Of a DNA stretch of 45,290 nt, positions 1 to 8,642 are shown piece after piece. The stretch is from an uncultured Clostridium sp. (GTDB taxonomy: Bacteria > Bacillota > Clostridia > UBA1212 > UBA1255), in the NCBI GenBank assembly GCA_900543695.1, contig UQSG01000024.1:1-45290 (forward strand), written 5' to 3'. The notes under the pieces are model-generated. The model saw only the letters and a program-made list of their open reading frames with translations, had not been told where the DNA came from and ran no database searches. Every line of letters begins with the position of its first letter. Position 1 is the stretch's first letter. The position numbers and the translations under genes were made by a program.

Positions 1-550
1 CTTTATCGGCAAAATTGATTGAATGACACCAATATCTTTAACTATGTGATACCGGCGTCGGCTATCCGGATATCGCGCTCTTCCCGGTCCTTGCCGAGCT
101 GTTAGAGGTGCCAATCAGCGTCATTTTGGGGGAGGAAAAAGCAATGGAAATTCAACGAGGCGAAAACGAATACAACGGGACTTTTGAAATATGCCAACAC
201 ATCAAATTATATCTTGGCAATATTTGCCGCGTGGAACTGCTTGAGGAGCAGGGCAAGACCTGCCGAGTAAGGGCGGCAGGAGATCCTATCTTTATTCGCC
301 TCTTTGACGTGGAACAGGATGGCGATACTCTGTGCGTGGATGTGAGAAATCCCTGCAGTCCGACAACCCGCTGGGAATCCTATGACAGGGGTGGATACAC
401 GGGTGAAAACCTGATACAGATTTATGCGCCGGCGACGAGAATGATCTGTGTTTTGAAACCCTGACTTACGCAGGTCTGACCACTGAAAGCGGAACCAGCG
501 AGCAAGGAAATTATCAAGTGACAGCTGTTGAAAGCACCGTTGAGATCTGA
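1..550 (+). pseudogene. Decayed XRE-family HTH regulator (partial, frameshifted)
   Basis: The stretch at about 60-137 translates to GYPDIALFPVLAELLEVPIS followed by VILGEE, the typical last helices of an XRE/Cro helix-turn-helix domain. Upstream, the expected frame is closed by a TAA at 39-41, so the first helices are lost or frameshifted, and the window begins inside the gene. Downstream the frame stays open to a TGA at 462-464, but from about 430 another frame carries a sensible continuation ending ESTVEI with TGA at 548-550, directly before a terminator. The simplest reading is one regulator gene with an unrecognised C-terminal domain and at least two frameshifts. A GTG at 108 could start a shorter product, but it lies inside the HTH domain, so I do not believe it is the real start. 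Sequencing error at one site cannot be excluded. Confidence 0.6.
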
Positions 551-582
551 GCACACTGCGTTTGGGCCCAACGGTGTTTTTT
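535..582 (+). terminator. Rho-independent terminator after the XRE remnant
   Basis: CACCGTTG (535-542) pairs exactly with CAACGGTG (569-576) and is followed by six T. The 26-nt loop is long. The stem overlaps the end of the reconstructed reading frame at 548-550, which supports that frame as the original gene end. Confidence 0.55.
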
Positions 583-677
583 GGGCTTCTCACTTTTCCA
601 TGCAAATTGGACTCTGAATCCGAAACGCCGAAAGCAGCTTTTTATGCGACTTAGACAAACAATAACACAATATTGTG

Positions 678-710
678 AACGGGGCTTTTTTACAGCCCCG
701 TTATTTTTTT
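678..710 (+). terminator. Strong rho-independent terminator
   Basis: AACGGGGC (678-685) pairs exactly with GCCCCGTT (695-702) around a 9-nt loop, followed by TATTTTTTT. A perfect 12-bp palindrome, CACAATATTGTG (666-677), sits immediately upstream. No gene clearly ends here, so the terminator may serve read-through from the XRE remnant or an unseen small RNA. Confidence 0.75.
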
Positions 711-898
711 GTGTTGCATGCAGCAGCAAAGCGAATGGCAAGTATATGCAAGATGCTTGATATGATTAACTTTATGTTGGATGGCGGTACAACATGGATA
801 GCAAAAAGCAAAAGACGATAAATTTCCTTTTAAACAATGCAAGCCCATCCATAAAGCGGCGCGGCGCCAATGTTTTTCCCGGGCCTCCGCAAGGAACG

Positions 899-927
899 TT
901 TTCTTTGCCGCGAAACTATGATAAAAT
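899..927 (+). promoter_or_regulatory. Possible sigma-A promoter for the DUF4886-sbcDC run
   Basis: TTTTCT (899-904), a 17-bp spacer and TAAAAT (922-927) lie 31 bp before the first start codon. The -35 match is modest. Confidence 0.35.
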
Positions 928-958
928 ATCACTCAAATAAATTGACAGGAAGAGATCT

Positions 959-1735
959 ATGAACATATTATCCATCGGCAACAGTTTTTCACAGGACGCA
1001 CAGAAATGGCTGCACAAATTAGCGGCAGGAAACGGTGTGGAAATGGACACCGTCAACCTCTATATCGGCGGGTGCAGTCTGGAGCAGCACCGGAAGAATG
1101 CGGTTGAACACACGGAGGATTACGCTTTGGAGCAAAACGGGGAGAGCACCGGCAGGAGCGTCTCCCTGAGCGGCGCGCTCAGCCTTCAGCAGTGGGATAT
1201 TGTAACCCTGCAGCAGGCCAGCCATTTCAGCGGAATGCCCCAAACTTACCTTCCATACCTGCCCGAGCTCGCCGCACTCGTCCGAGAAAAGCAGCCGCAG
1301 GCGCGTCTTTTTTTTCATCAGACGTGGGCGTACGAAACGGACTCCGATCATGAGGGCTTTGCGGCGTATCACAATGACCAGGGAGAAATGTACCGCCGCC
1401 TGAAGGACGCGAGTGAAATGGCCGTCAAGCTGATCGGCGCAGAGCTCATTCCGACCGGCACGGTAATTCAGACGCTGCGCGCCTCCCTACCCGAGTTTCG
1501 ATATCGCGAGGGCGGACGGTCGCTTTGCCGCGACGGATTTCACCTGTCTCTGGATTACGGAAGATTTGCCGCTGCCGCGACCTGGTTCTGTACCTTCACC
1601 GGCAGAGCCGTTCTGCGCTGCGTCTTCCCGTCGGAGGAAGCGTTTGAAATTCCCCTGCTGGAAAAGATCGCGGCAGCTGCGGCAGACATCACGGGCGCCG
1701 GCAGACGCTCCGAGAAAGGAAGCAGCCGTTTATGA
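959..1735 (+). CDS. DUF4886 (SGNH-hydrolase-like) protein
   Basis: 258 aa. The N-terminus ILSIGNSFS (residues 3-11) is the hallmark of the DUF4886 family, a branch of the SGNH/GDSL hydrolase fold; Ser10 or nearby would act as nucleophile. LQQAS (84-88) and DGFH (192-195) fit the later SGNH blocks, Asp192/His195 being the expected catalytic pair. No signal peptide, so cytoplasmic. An AGGAAG ribosome binding site lies 6 nt before ATG. The stop overlaps the sbcD start by 4 bp (ATGA), so the two are translationally coupled. The substrate is not known; acyl or acetyl ester hydrolysis is only a family-level inference. Confidence 0.8.
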   Translation: MNILSIGNSFSQDAQKWLHKLAAGNGVEMDTVNLYIGGCSLEQHRKNAVEHTEDYALEQNGESTGRSVSLSGALSLQQWDIVTLQQASHFSGMPQTYLPYLPELAALVREKQPQARLFFHQTWAYETDSDHEGFAAYHNDQGEMYRRLKDASEMAVKLIGAELIPTGTVIQTLRASLPEFRYREGGRSLCRDGFHLSLDYGRFAAAATWFCTFTGRAVLRCVFPSEEAFEIPLLEKIAAAAADITGAGRRSEKGSSRL

Positions 1736-2865
1736 AGCTGATTCATTTATCCGACCTTCATCTTGGAAAGCGCGTCAGCGAATTTTCCATGCTGGAGGAT
1801 CAAAAGCACATTTTATCGGAAATCATGGATATCATAGAGAAAGAACGTCCGGACGGCGTGCTCATAGCCGGGGACATCTATGACAAGGGCGTGCCCCCGG
1901 CGGAAGCGGTGCGTCTGTTCGATGAATTTCTTTTTCGCCTGTCAAAGCGCGGCCTGCAGGTTTTCATCATCAGCGGAAATCACGATTCTCCCGAACGGAT
2001 CGCGTTCGGCTCCCGTCTGATGATCCCGAGCGGCGTCCATCTTTCTCCGGTTTACGACGGCGCCGTTTCGCCCGTGCGGCTTTACGATGAATTCGGGGCG
2101 GTCGACATTTATCTGCTCCCCTTTCTCCGCCCCTCTCAGGTGCGCCGCTTTTTCCCGGAAGAGGAAATCGAAACGTATACGGACGCCCTCAAAATCGCAA
2201 TTTCAAATATGCCGCTCGATCCCGCGGCGAGGAAAATTCTCGTAACGCATCAGTTTGTTACCGGCGCGGCAGGCTGCGAATCGGAAGAGCGATCGGTCGG
2301 GGGCTCCGACAATGTGGACGCCGCCGTTTTCGAGCCGTTCGACTATGTGGCGCTGGGGCATCTTCACAGTCCGCAGAACGTAGGAAGCGCGGCGATCCGG
2401 TATTGCGGGACGCCGTTAAAATATTCCTTTTCCGAGGCAGGGCAGGAAAAATCCGTTACGGTCGCAGAGCTGCGGGAAGCGGGAGCCCTGACGGTCCGCA
2501 CGGTTCCTCTGCTCCCGAAGCGCGATCTCAGAGAAATCCGGGGCTCTTACCTGGAGATCACTGCGCGGAGCTTTTACGAGGGCAGCCGCACGGACGACTA
2601 TCTGCATGTGACCTTGACGGACGAGGAGGATCAGCCGGATGCAATCGGGAAGCTTCGCGCGATTTATCCGAACATCATGAAGCTGGATTACGACAATCAA
2701 CGGACGCGCTCCGCTGCTGCGGTCACCGCCGGAGCCGCGCCGAAAACGCCCTTGGAGCTGTTCGAGGAGCTGTATGAAAAGCAGAACAATCAGCCCATGC
2801 GCGAAGAACAGCGGGCCTTTGCGGCAGGCCTGATCGAAGAAATCTGGGAGGAGGCGCAGGCATGA
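1732..2865 (+). CDS. sbcD: Exonuclease SbcD (Mre11-type nuclease subunit)
   Basis: 377 aa, normal family length. The calcineurin-like metallophosphoesterase motifs are all present: DLH (residues 8-10), GDIYDKG (47-53), GNHD (82-85), TH (172-173) and GHLH (209-212), which bind two metal ions. With SbcC it forms the Mre11-Rad50-like complex that cuts hairpins and processes blocked double-strand ends during recombination and repair. It overlaps both its upstream neighbour and sbcC by 4 bp, indicating one coupled operon. Confidence 0.96.
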   Translation: MKLIHLSDLHLGKRVSEFSMLEDQKHILSEIMDIIEKERPDGVLIAGDIYDKGVPPAEAVRLFDEFLFRLSKRGLQVFIISGNHDSPERIAFGSRLMIPSGVHLSPVYDGAVSPVRLYDEFGAVDIYLLPFLRPSQVRRFFPEEEIETYTDALKIAISNMPLDPAARKILVTHQFVTGAAGCESEERSVGGSDNVDAAVFEPFDYVALGHLHSPQNVGSAAIRYCGTPLKYSFSEAGQEKSVTVAELREAGALTVRTVPLLPKRDLREIRGSYLEITARSFYEGSRTDDYLHVTLTDEEDQPDAIGKLRAIYPNIMKLDYDNQRTRSAAAVTAGAAPKTPLELFEELYEKQNNQPMREEQRAFAAGLIEEIWEEAQA

Positions 2866-5630
2866 GACCGATCTGCCTTGAACTGTCAGCCTTCGGCCCG
2901 TATGCAGAGAAAACCGTTCTCGAGCTGGAGCGGCTTGGAGCCACAGGACTTTATCTGATCACCGGCGACACCGGAGCCGGAAAAACCACGATTTTCGACG
3001 CGATTGCGTTTGCGCTGTACGGCGAGGCAAGCGGAGAAAACCGGGAGCCTGCAATGCTGCGCTCCAAATACGCCGCTCCGGAGACGCCGACCGAGGTCGT
3101 CCTGACGTTTGAATACGCCGGAAAAAAATACACGATCCGGCGAAGTCCCGAATATGAACGTCCCGCGAAGCGGGGCGGCGGAACGACGCTGCAGAAAGCC
3201 GCCGCGGAGCTCACGTATCCCGACGGGCGCATTCTGTCAAAGCCGAAGGAGGTCACGGCGGCCGTAGAAGAGCTGCTCGGACTCAAGCGCAGTCAATTTT
3301 CCCAGATCGCCATGATTGCGCAGGGCGATTTCTTGAAGCTGCTGCTTGCGCCGACGGACGAACGCAGAAAAATTTTCCGGCGCATTTTTAAAACGGAACC
3401 GTTTGACCGGCTGCAGGAGCGTCTGCGCGACGAAGCCGCTAAGCTTACCGCGCGCTGTCAAGATCTGCAAAATGCCATCCGGCGGGAAACCGAGCGCATC
3501 ACATGCGGCCGGGACGAAATTCTGGAAGCCGAATTAAAGGAAGCGAAGGAGGGGCGGCTGCCCTTCGGGGAGGAAGCGGTGCTGGTCGGCAAAATATTAG
3601 ATCGAGATGCAGATCGTGAAGCCGCTGTAAAATTAAAAATCGAGGAAATGGAAAAGCAGCAGGAGGCCGCCGACAGACTGCTCGGTCAGGCGGAGGAGCT
3701 TGCGCAAACAAAAGCGGCGCTGTCCGACGCGCAGAAAAAGCTGCTGGAAAAGTCCGGCGCTCTGGCAGAGCTGGAAAATGCATTCTTGGCGGAGCAGGAA
3801 AAAGAGGCAGAGCGAAACGCCCTGGCTGAACGGATCGTTTCGCTGTCCGAAAAAATGCCGCAGTACGAAGCGCTCGAGGCACGCCGCGCCGAGCTGTGGC
3901 AGAAAAAACAGGAGCTTGAAGAAAAAAAGCACGCGCTGGCGCAGCGGGCGGAAACGCAGAACCTGCTCCGGCGTACGCTTACGGATCTGAAAACAGAGCT
4001 TTCAGCGCTTGGAGACGCCGGAGCGCAAAAGGAGGCCCTTCTGCACAAGAAAGAAAAAATTTCGCAGCGGCAGGCCGCGCTCGAAGCCTTTGGCAAAAAT
4101 CTGCAGGCATACGAGGCGCTTTCGAAGCAAAAGGATGAGGCGCAGAAACGCTACGCCGCGGCCGTCGGGGAAGCCGACAGGCTGCGGAACGAATACAACG
4201 AGAAAAACCGCGCGTTCCTAGACGCACAGGCCGGCCTCCTTGCCGGAACCCTGACGGAGGGAACTGCCTGTCCCGTCTGCGGCTCCCTTAGCCATCCGCG
4301 CCCGGCCGCCATGCCGGAGGGCGCCCCAAGCCAGGAGGCCCTGAAAACGGCAAAGCAAAGCAGCGAGCAGGCGGAAAGCGAAGTGAGACGCGCAAGTGAA
4401 AAGGCGGGAGCAGCCGCAGAACAGGCTGCGGCAAAAAAAGATGAGATCGAGCGCGCAGCATCGGAATTGTTCGGGGCGGCGCTCCCCGCCTCCCTTTCTT
4501 CCGCAGCAGAAGAGGCGCTCAGCACGCTTCAGACCGAAGCGGCGCGCGCGGCAGCGGAATTTGCGCAGGCTGAGCAGGCGCTTAAGCGAAAACACGAGCT
4601 TGAAGCGCGCCTGATCCCGGAGAAGGAGCGCGAAGCGGACCGGCTCACCGCCGAGCTTTCCGAGCTCGAGAAAGAAACCGCCGCGCTGAACAGTCAGATC
4701 AGCGAAAAAACCTCCGAAGCGGCCAGGATCGCCGAAGGACTGGAATTTCAGAGCCGGCGCGAGGCCGGAACGCACCTCGCCGCATTGAAGCGCCAAAAGG
4801 AGGAGCTGCAGGCCGCTTATGAAAAAGCAAAGAGCGCATACGAGCTTTGTAAAGGTGAAACGGATACCCTGCGCGGACGCGCCGACAGTCTGAAAAGCCG
4901 CCTGGAGGGAGCCCCGGAAATCGACCGCAGCGCGGAGCAAAGCAAAAAAGAGGAGCTAACCGGGCAGAAGCAGGCGGCAAATGCAGAGCTGGACGAGCTC
5001 TCCGGCCGGCTTCACAGCAACCGCGCCATTTTCTCCGCCCTCAAGGAATATATCGCAGAGCTTACGGAAGCCGACAGAACAAGAAGCTGGAGAAAGGCGC
5101 TTTCCGATACGGCATGCGGCACCGTTTCGGGGAAAGAAAAAATCAAGCTGGAAACATACGTCCAGATGACATATTTCGACAGAATTCTGGCGCGGGCCAA
5201 CACGCGCTTTATGATGATGTCGGGCGGACAATACGAGCTTAAGCGGAGAACCGAGGCAGACAGCAACCGGAGCCAGAGCGGTCTGGAGCTCGACGTAATC
5301 GATCACTATAACGGCTCCGAGCGCAGCGTGAAAACGCTCTCCGGCGGAGAAGCCTTCAAGGCCTCTCTTTCTCTGGCGCTCGGCCTGTCGGACGAAATCC
5401 AGTCTTCGGCCGGCGGCATCCGTCTGGACGCCATGTTTATCGACGAGGGCTTCGGCTCTCTGGATGAAGAATCTCTGGGGCAGGCGCTCCGCGTGCTGCA
5501 GGAGCTCAGCGGAGCCGGACGCCTTGTGGCGATCATCTCCCACGTAGCGGAGCTGAAAGAAAAAATCGACCGCCAGGTGCTTGTTACAAAGCAAAAATAC
5601 GGCGGCAGCCGGGCAGAAATCAGAGTATAA
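2862..5630 (+). CDS. sbcC: Exonuclease SbcC (Rad50-type ATPase subunit)
   Basis: 922 aa. The N-terminal ATPase half has Walker A GDTGAGKT (residues 35-42). Two long coiled coils rich in Ala, Glu and Lys flank the zinc hook CPVC (Cys470, Cys473). The C-terminal half has the ABC signature LSGGE (826-830) and Walker B with Asp861-Glu862, followed by the GFGSLD D-loop. The protein tethers DNA ends and drives the SbcD nuclease by ATP hydrolysis. It starts inside the end of sbcD (ATGA overlap). A short hairpin, GGCCG/CGGCC, follows the stop without a T tract, so transcription may continue into the GNAT gene. Confidence 0.96.
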   Translation: MRPICLELSAFGPYAEKTVLELERLGATGLYLITGDTGAGKTTIFDAIAFALYGEASGENREPAMLRSKYAAPETPTEVVLTFEYAGKKYTIRRSPEYERPAKRGGGTTLQKAAAELTYPDGRILSKPKEVTAAVEELLGLKRSQFSQIAMIAQGDFLKLLLAPTDERRKIFRRIFKTEPFDRLQERLRDEAAKLTARCQDLQNAIRRETERITCGRDEILEAELKEAKEGRLPFGEEAVLVGKILDRDADREAAVKLKIEEMEKQQEAADRLLGQAEELAQTKAALSDAQKKLLEKSGALAELENAFLAEQEKEAERNALAERIVSLSEKMPQYEALEARRAELWQKKQELEEKKHALAQRAETQNLLRRTLTDLKTELSALGDAGAQKEALLHKKEKISQRQAALEAFGKNLQAYEALSKQKDEAQKRYAAAVGEADRLRNEYNEKNRAFLDAQAGLLAGTLTEGTACPVCGSLSHPRPAAMPEGAPSQEALKTAKQSSEQAESEVRRASEKAGAAAEQAAAKKDEIERAASELFGAALPASLSSAAEEALSTLQTEAARAAAEFAQAEQALKRKHELEARLIPEKEREADRLTAELSELEKETAALNSQISEKTSEAARIAEGLEFQSRREAGTHLAALKRQKEELQAAYEKAKSAYELCKGETDTLRGRADSLKSRLEGAPEIDRSAEQSKKEELTGQKQAANAELDELSGRLHSNRAIFSALKEYIAELTEADRTRSWRKALSDTACGTVSGKEKIKLETYVQMTYFDRILARANTRFMMMSGGQYELKRRTEADSNRSQSGLELDVIDHYNGSERSVKTLSGGEAFKASLSLALGLSDEIQSSAGGIRLDAMFIDEGFGSLDEESLGQALRVLQELSGAGRLVAIISHVAELKEKIDRQVLVTKQKYGGSRAEIRV

Positions 5631-5659
5631 CGGCCGCATACGGCCCGGCGGAAAGGAAA

Positions 5660-6250
5660 ATGACCATGATATCAGGAACAAATCGGAAAATAGAACGGCT
5701 GCCGGAAGAAAAATGGCGGGGCGTCCGGCTTGATTTTACTTATGTAACCGGCAGCTATTACGACGTGACGCTCCGGCAGGAGGAGGGCCGCTTCGAGGTG
5801 ACCTTCCTCAAAACGCCCTTCGAAACGCCGCGGATTCACGGCTCGGCGGAAACCGGAGAATACGGCGACTGCCTTTACGCGGATTGGTGGGAGGGCGCCG
5901 ACGCCTACGGTATTTTCGAAGCCGGAGCCTTGATTGCCGTCATCGAGCTCTGCCCGGAAAGATGGTCGAACCGGCTGCGCGTAACGGAGCTTTGGGTATC
6001 CGGGCAGCACCGCCGGCGCGGTCTCGGAACGCACCTGATGCATTTTGCAAAAGAGCTTGCCGTCCGCGATCAATACCGCTGCCTCATGCTGGAAACGCAG
6101 ACCTGCAACGAGGCGGCCATGGCGTTTTATCTTGCGCAGGGATTTACGCTGATCGGCTTTGACCGCTGCTGCTACGGCAACGACGACGTCAGTCGGAAGG
6201 AAGTTCGCCTGGAGCTCGGATGGTTTCCGGAAGGAGGCGGAAACGCATGA
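5660..6250 (+). CDS. GNAT-family N-acetyltransferase
   Basis: 196 aa. The acetyl-CoA-binding motif of the GNAT fold is seen as QHRRRGLGTHL (residues 116-126), preceded by the beta-strand LRVTELWVS and followed by a C-terminal block (FYLAQGF) typical of the fold. The N-terminal 70 residues are less conserved. GGAAAGG precedes the ATG by about 7 nt. It overlaps the patatin gene by 4 bp. The acceptor substrate cannot be told from sequence. Confidence 0.85.
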   Translation: MTMISGTNRKIERLPEEKWRGVRLDFTYVTGSYYDVTLRQEEGRFEVTFLKTPFETPRIHGSAETGEYGDCLYADWWEGADAYGIFEAGALIAVIELCPERWSNRLRVTELWVSGQHRRRGLGTHLMHFAKELAVRDQYRCLMLETQTCNEAAMAFYLAQGFTLIGFDRCCYGNDDVSRKEVRLELGWFPEGGGNA

Positions 6251-7170
6251 TCGCGGAAGCGGAAAAATATACGTATCCTCCCATTCAGGGATGCCTTCCC
6301 GAAAAAATACTTCCCTCCGGCTGCGCGCTCGTACTGGAGGGAGGCGGGACGCGCGGCTTTTACAGCGCCGGCGTTTTCGAAGCCTTTCTGGATGCGGGAA
6401 TCATGTTCCCCTATATCGCCGGCGTTTCGGCCGGCGCGGCGAATGCCGTCACCTATCTTTCCGGCCAAAAGCTCCGCAGCCGGCAGATTGTTGAGCATTA
6501 CGTAGGAAATCCCAAATATGTGAGCGTGCGGAATTTTATTTTCCGCCGGTCGATGTTTCATTTTGATTATATTTTTCATACGATCCCGCAGCGGCATGTC
6601 GCGTTTGACTGGGAAACCTTTCGAAGCTGCCCGGTCCGTTTTCTTACGGGCGCAATGGACTGCGCCACCGGAAAGACCGTCTGGTTTGAAAAAGAAACGA
6701 TTACGCCGGATTTCAGCGCAAGCATTGCGTCCTGTTCCGTGCCCGTTCTCTCTCCGATCGTAAAATTCCAGGGATATGAGCTCCTGGACGGAGGCGTCAG
6801 CGATCCCATTCCGATCGAAAAATCCGTTGCCGACGGGAACGTCTTCCACGTAATCGTGCTGACCAGAAATGCCGGCTATTCAAAGCGGCCCTTCGGACAC
6901 GAAAAATTATTGAAAGCCCTTTACCGCAAGCATCCCCGGGCAGCGGAGGCCGTGCTGCGCCGTCACGAAGTATACAACCGCCAGCTGGCGCTGTGCGAGC
7001 AGCTCGAGCGCGAAGGCCGCGCCGTTATCATTCGCCCGCTGAAGCCGCTGCGGGTAAAACGAACGAGCGCCGATACGAAAGAGCTTCTGGCGCTTTATGA
7101 TGAGGGGCACGCCGAAGGAGCCGCAAAAATCGAAGAAATTTTTTCCGCGATTTCCGAGCAGGCGCTTTGA
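6247..7170 (+). CDS. Patatin-like phospholipase (YjjU/RssA type)
   Basis: 307 aa from the ATG at 6247, chosen because GGAGGCGG lies just upstream and the ATGA overlaps the preceding stop; a frame start 27 bp earlier lacks such a site. Patatin hallmarks are intact: oxyanion loop GGGTRG (residues 32-37), nucleophile elbow GVSAG (59-63, Ser61) and DGG (181-183, Asp181), giving the Ser-Asp dyad of a lipid acyl hydrolase. No signal peptide or membrane helix, so probably cytoplasmic or membrane-peripheral. Native substrate unknown. Confidence 0.9.
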   Translation: MIAEAEKYTYPPIQGCLPEKILPSGCALVLEGGGTRGFYSAGVFEAFLDAGIMFPYIAGVSAGAANAVTYLSGQKLRSRQIVEHYVGNPKYVSVRNFIFRRSMFHFDYIFHTIPQRHVAFDWETFRSCPVRFLTGAMDCATGKTVWFEKETITPDFSASIASCSVPVLSPIVKFQGYELLDGGVSDPIPIEKSVADGNVFHVIVLTRNAGYSKRPFGHEKLLKALYRKHPRAAEAVLRRHEVYNRQLALCEQLEREGRAVIIRPLKPLRVKRTSADTKELLALYDEGHAEGAAKIEEIFSAISEQAL

Positions 7171-7198
7171 GCAGAAAGCGCGCGGAAAGAAGAACGGC

Positions 7199-7699
7199 TC
7201 AGTCTTCGCGGAGGACGCTCCATGCGTCGATCAGGCGCGGGAGCGTCCAGGCCGCGTTCGCCGGGCTTGTCGACGGCAGGAATACAGCCTCTTTCCCCGT
7301 TTCCGGCTGCAGATATTTCACATATAGGCGTTCCGCCGTTTTTCCGTTGACGAAGATCCTTCGGATCGGGCAGTTCTCCAGAATCCGCGCAAGCCGATTC
7401 GGCACGGCGTTTCTGATACTGCTGTCAGAAGAGCCGCTGATTTCACAGACTGCAATGACGTCCCACAGCGCAATCCTGTTTTTTTCCAGGAACATCACTT
7501 TTTCTTCCGGCCCGGCCGGCGGAGCGCAGTCAAATACCGCGGCCGCAACACGCCAAAAGCGATTCCGGGGATGTGCGTAGTAGAACCTCTGTTCGCGTGA
7601 TTTTACCGAAGGAAAGCTCCCCAGGATCAGCTGCTCGGAATCCGGCCTCCAGAACGGCGGAATCGAATGAATCTGTTTTTCCGTATTTCTTTTATTCAT
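7199..7699 (-). CDS. DNA-deoxyinosine/uracil glycosylase (Mug-like)
   Basis: 166 aa. It matches the hypoxanthine-DNA glycosylase branch of the uracil-DNA glycosylase superfamily: LILGSFPS followed by FYYAHPRNRFW near residues 24-48, and the C-terminal LPSTSPANA near 141-149. It would excise deaminated bases and start base-excision repair. It converges on the patatin gene with a 28-bp gap and no clear terminator. GGAGGGAGG precedes the ATG at about 10 nt. Confidence 0.85.
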   Translation of the reverse strand: MNKRNTEKQIHSIPPFWRPDSEQLILGSFPSVKSREQRFYYAHPRNRFWRVAAAVFDCAPPAGPEEKVMFLEKNRIALWDVIAVCEISGSSDSSIRNAVPNRLARILENCPIRRIFVNGKTAERLYVKYLQPETGKEAVFLPSTSPANAAWTLPRLIDAWSVLRED

Positions 7700-7736
7700 A
7701 ACGCAGCCGCCTCCCTCCGCACTCTTTTACTGTATA

Positions 7737-7765
7737 ATATTACACTCGTTCCGCAGCTTCTTCAA
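7737..7765 (-). promoter_or_regulatory. Promoter for the DNA glycosylase
   Basis: On the minus strand, TTGAAG (7760-7765), 17-bp spacer, TAATAT (7737-7742). Confidence 0.5.
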
Positions 7766-7805
7766 TACGGCGCAGCGTCGGCTGCCGGAATGCATAAATT
7801 ACCAA

Positions 7806-7834
7806 TTGAAAAATAGATATATATAGGATATAAT
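7806..7834 (+). promoter_or_regulatory. Promoter for the lipoprotein gene
   Basis: TTGAAA (7806-7811), exactly 17 bp, TATAAT (7829-7834); near-consensus sigma-A site 34 bp before the start codon. Confidence 0.75.
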
Positions 7835-7867
7835 CTCAACTCGAAAATGGTATTTTGGGAGGCAATC

Positions 7868-8368
7868 ATGAGAAAAACACATCGACTTGGACTGATTCTG
7901 TGCTGTGCCGTCCTGCTGCTCGGTCTATGCTCCTGCAGCGCCGTGCTCAGCGAGCCGGAGGAAAAGGAATTTTCCAAAGAGGGCGCGACGATTACGCTGA
8001 CGGATGAATTTACAGAAAAGGATCTTGTATCGCAGACGGCGTATTATGAATCCATGGATTCCATCGTGGTCATGCTGAAAGAGGAATTTACGCTTTTTGA
8101 AGAGGCCGGTTATGAAGATATGACACTGTCTGAATATGCGGATCTGGTGATCTAGGCAAATTCCCTCTCCGCAGAGCGGAAGGAAGAAGAGGGGCTCACC
8201 TGCTTTACATATGAGAAAGAACAAAACGGCAAAAATTTTGAATATTACGCAACCGTGTTCAAGGGGCCGGATGCTTACTGGCTGATTCAGTTTGCCTGCG
8301 AGACGAAAAATTTCGACGATTTTCTGCCCGATTTTCAGAAGTGGGCCAAATCCGTTACATTTGAGTGA
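7868..8368 (+). pseudogene. Small lipoprotein interrupted by in-frame TAG at 8153-8155
   Basis: The start at 7868 has TTGGGAGG at ideal distance. A lipoprotein signal peptide ends in LCSC, lipid attachment expected on the second Cys. Translation stops at TAG 8153-8155 after YADLVI, giving 95 aa. The same frame then continues with good coding character (ANSLSAERKEEEG ... FEYYATVFKGPDAYWLIQFACET ... KWAKSVTFE, abridged) to TGA at 8366-8368, directly followed by a strong terminator. The whole, 166 codons, reads like one intact extracytoplasmic lipoprotein of unknown function. Most likely a nonsense mutation (for example from CAG or AAG); read-through is a less likely alternative, since other genes here, such as the one ending at 26926, use TAG as a normal stop. 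Confidence 0.75.
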
Positions 8369-8395
8369 CAGACACACGCGTGCGCCATACTGCGA

Positions 8396-8433
8396 AACGC
8401 CCTGTTCGGTTTGATACCGGCCAGGGCGTTTTT
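8396..8433 (+). terminator. Terminator of the lipoprotein unit
   Basis: AACGCCCTG (8396-8404) pairs exactly with CAGGGCGTT (8422-8430), with an inner CGGT/ACCG pairing, followed by five T in all. Confidence 0.85.
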
Positions 8434-8553
8434 GCTGCTTTAGGCAGTTATTCTTTTTGTACATGACAGCGGCGCTGCTATGGCTTCCTATTATTCTGTT
8501 TTTGCTTTTCCCCTGAATTTTTGTCCGCAGGAAAATTACACAGATTAATTATA

Positions 8554-8581
8554 TTGACAATTATATTAAATATAATATATT
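8554..8581 (+). promoter_or_regulatory. Promoter 1 of the VanZ-like/ABC operon
   Basis: TTGACA (8554-8559, perfect -35), 16-bp spacer, TATATT (8576-8581), in a very AT-rich stretch. Confidence 0.6.
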
Positions 8582-8613
8582 ATTTATTTAATAATATTGT
8601 GCGTAAAATATTT

Positions 8614-8642
8614 TTGTTTTATAAGAAAACGAGCAATAATAT
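8614..8642 (+). promoter_or_regulatory. Promoter 2 of the VanZ-like/ABC operon
   Basis: TTGTTT (8614-8619), 17-bp spacer, TAATAT (8637-8642). Confidence 0.4.

Larger units (their letters stand above)
583..958. other. Intergenic region without a supported gene
   Basis: Apart from the terminator at 678-710 and a weak promoter near 899-927 I see no coding region. A 22-codon open frame at 753-821 (plus strand) lacks a ribosome binding site and is not called. The minus-strand frames here have atypical, Cys/His-rich translations. Confidence 0.5.

Noticed and set aside
606..640. Anticodon-arm-like TGGACTCTGAATCC resembling a tRNA-Gln(CTG) arm
   Set aside because: No T arm (GGTTCGAATCC) or acceptor stem can be placed around it.
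753..821. 22-codon open frame that might be a small protein
   Set aside because: No ribosome binding site or promoter at proper distance.
8153..8155. Genome-wide TAG reassignment
   Set aside because: The UvrD-like gene ends in TAG directly before a terminator, so TAG works as a stop here.
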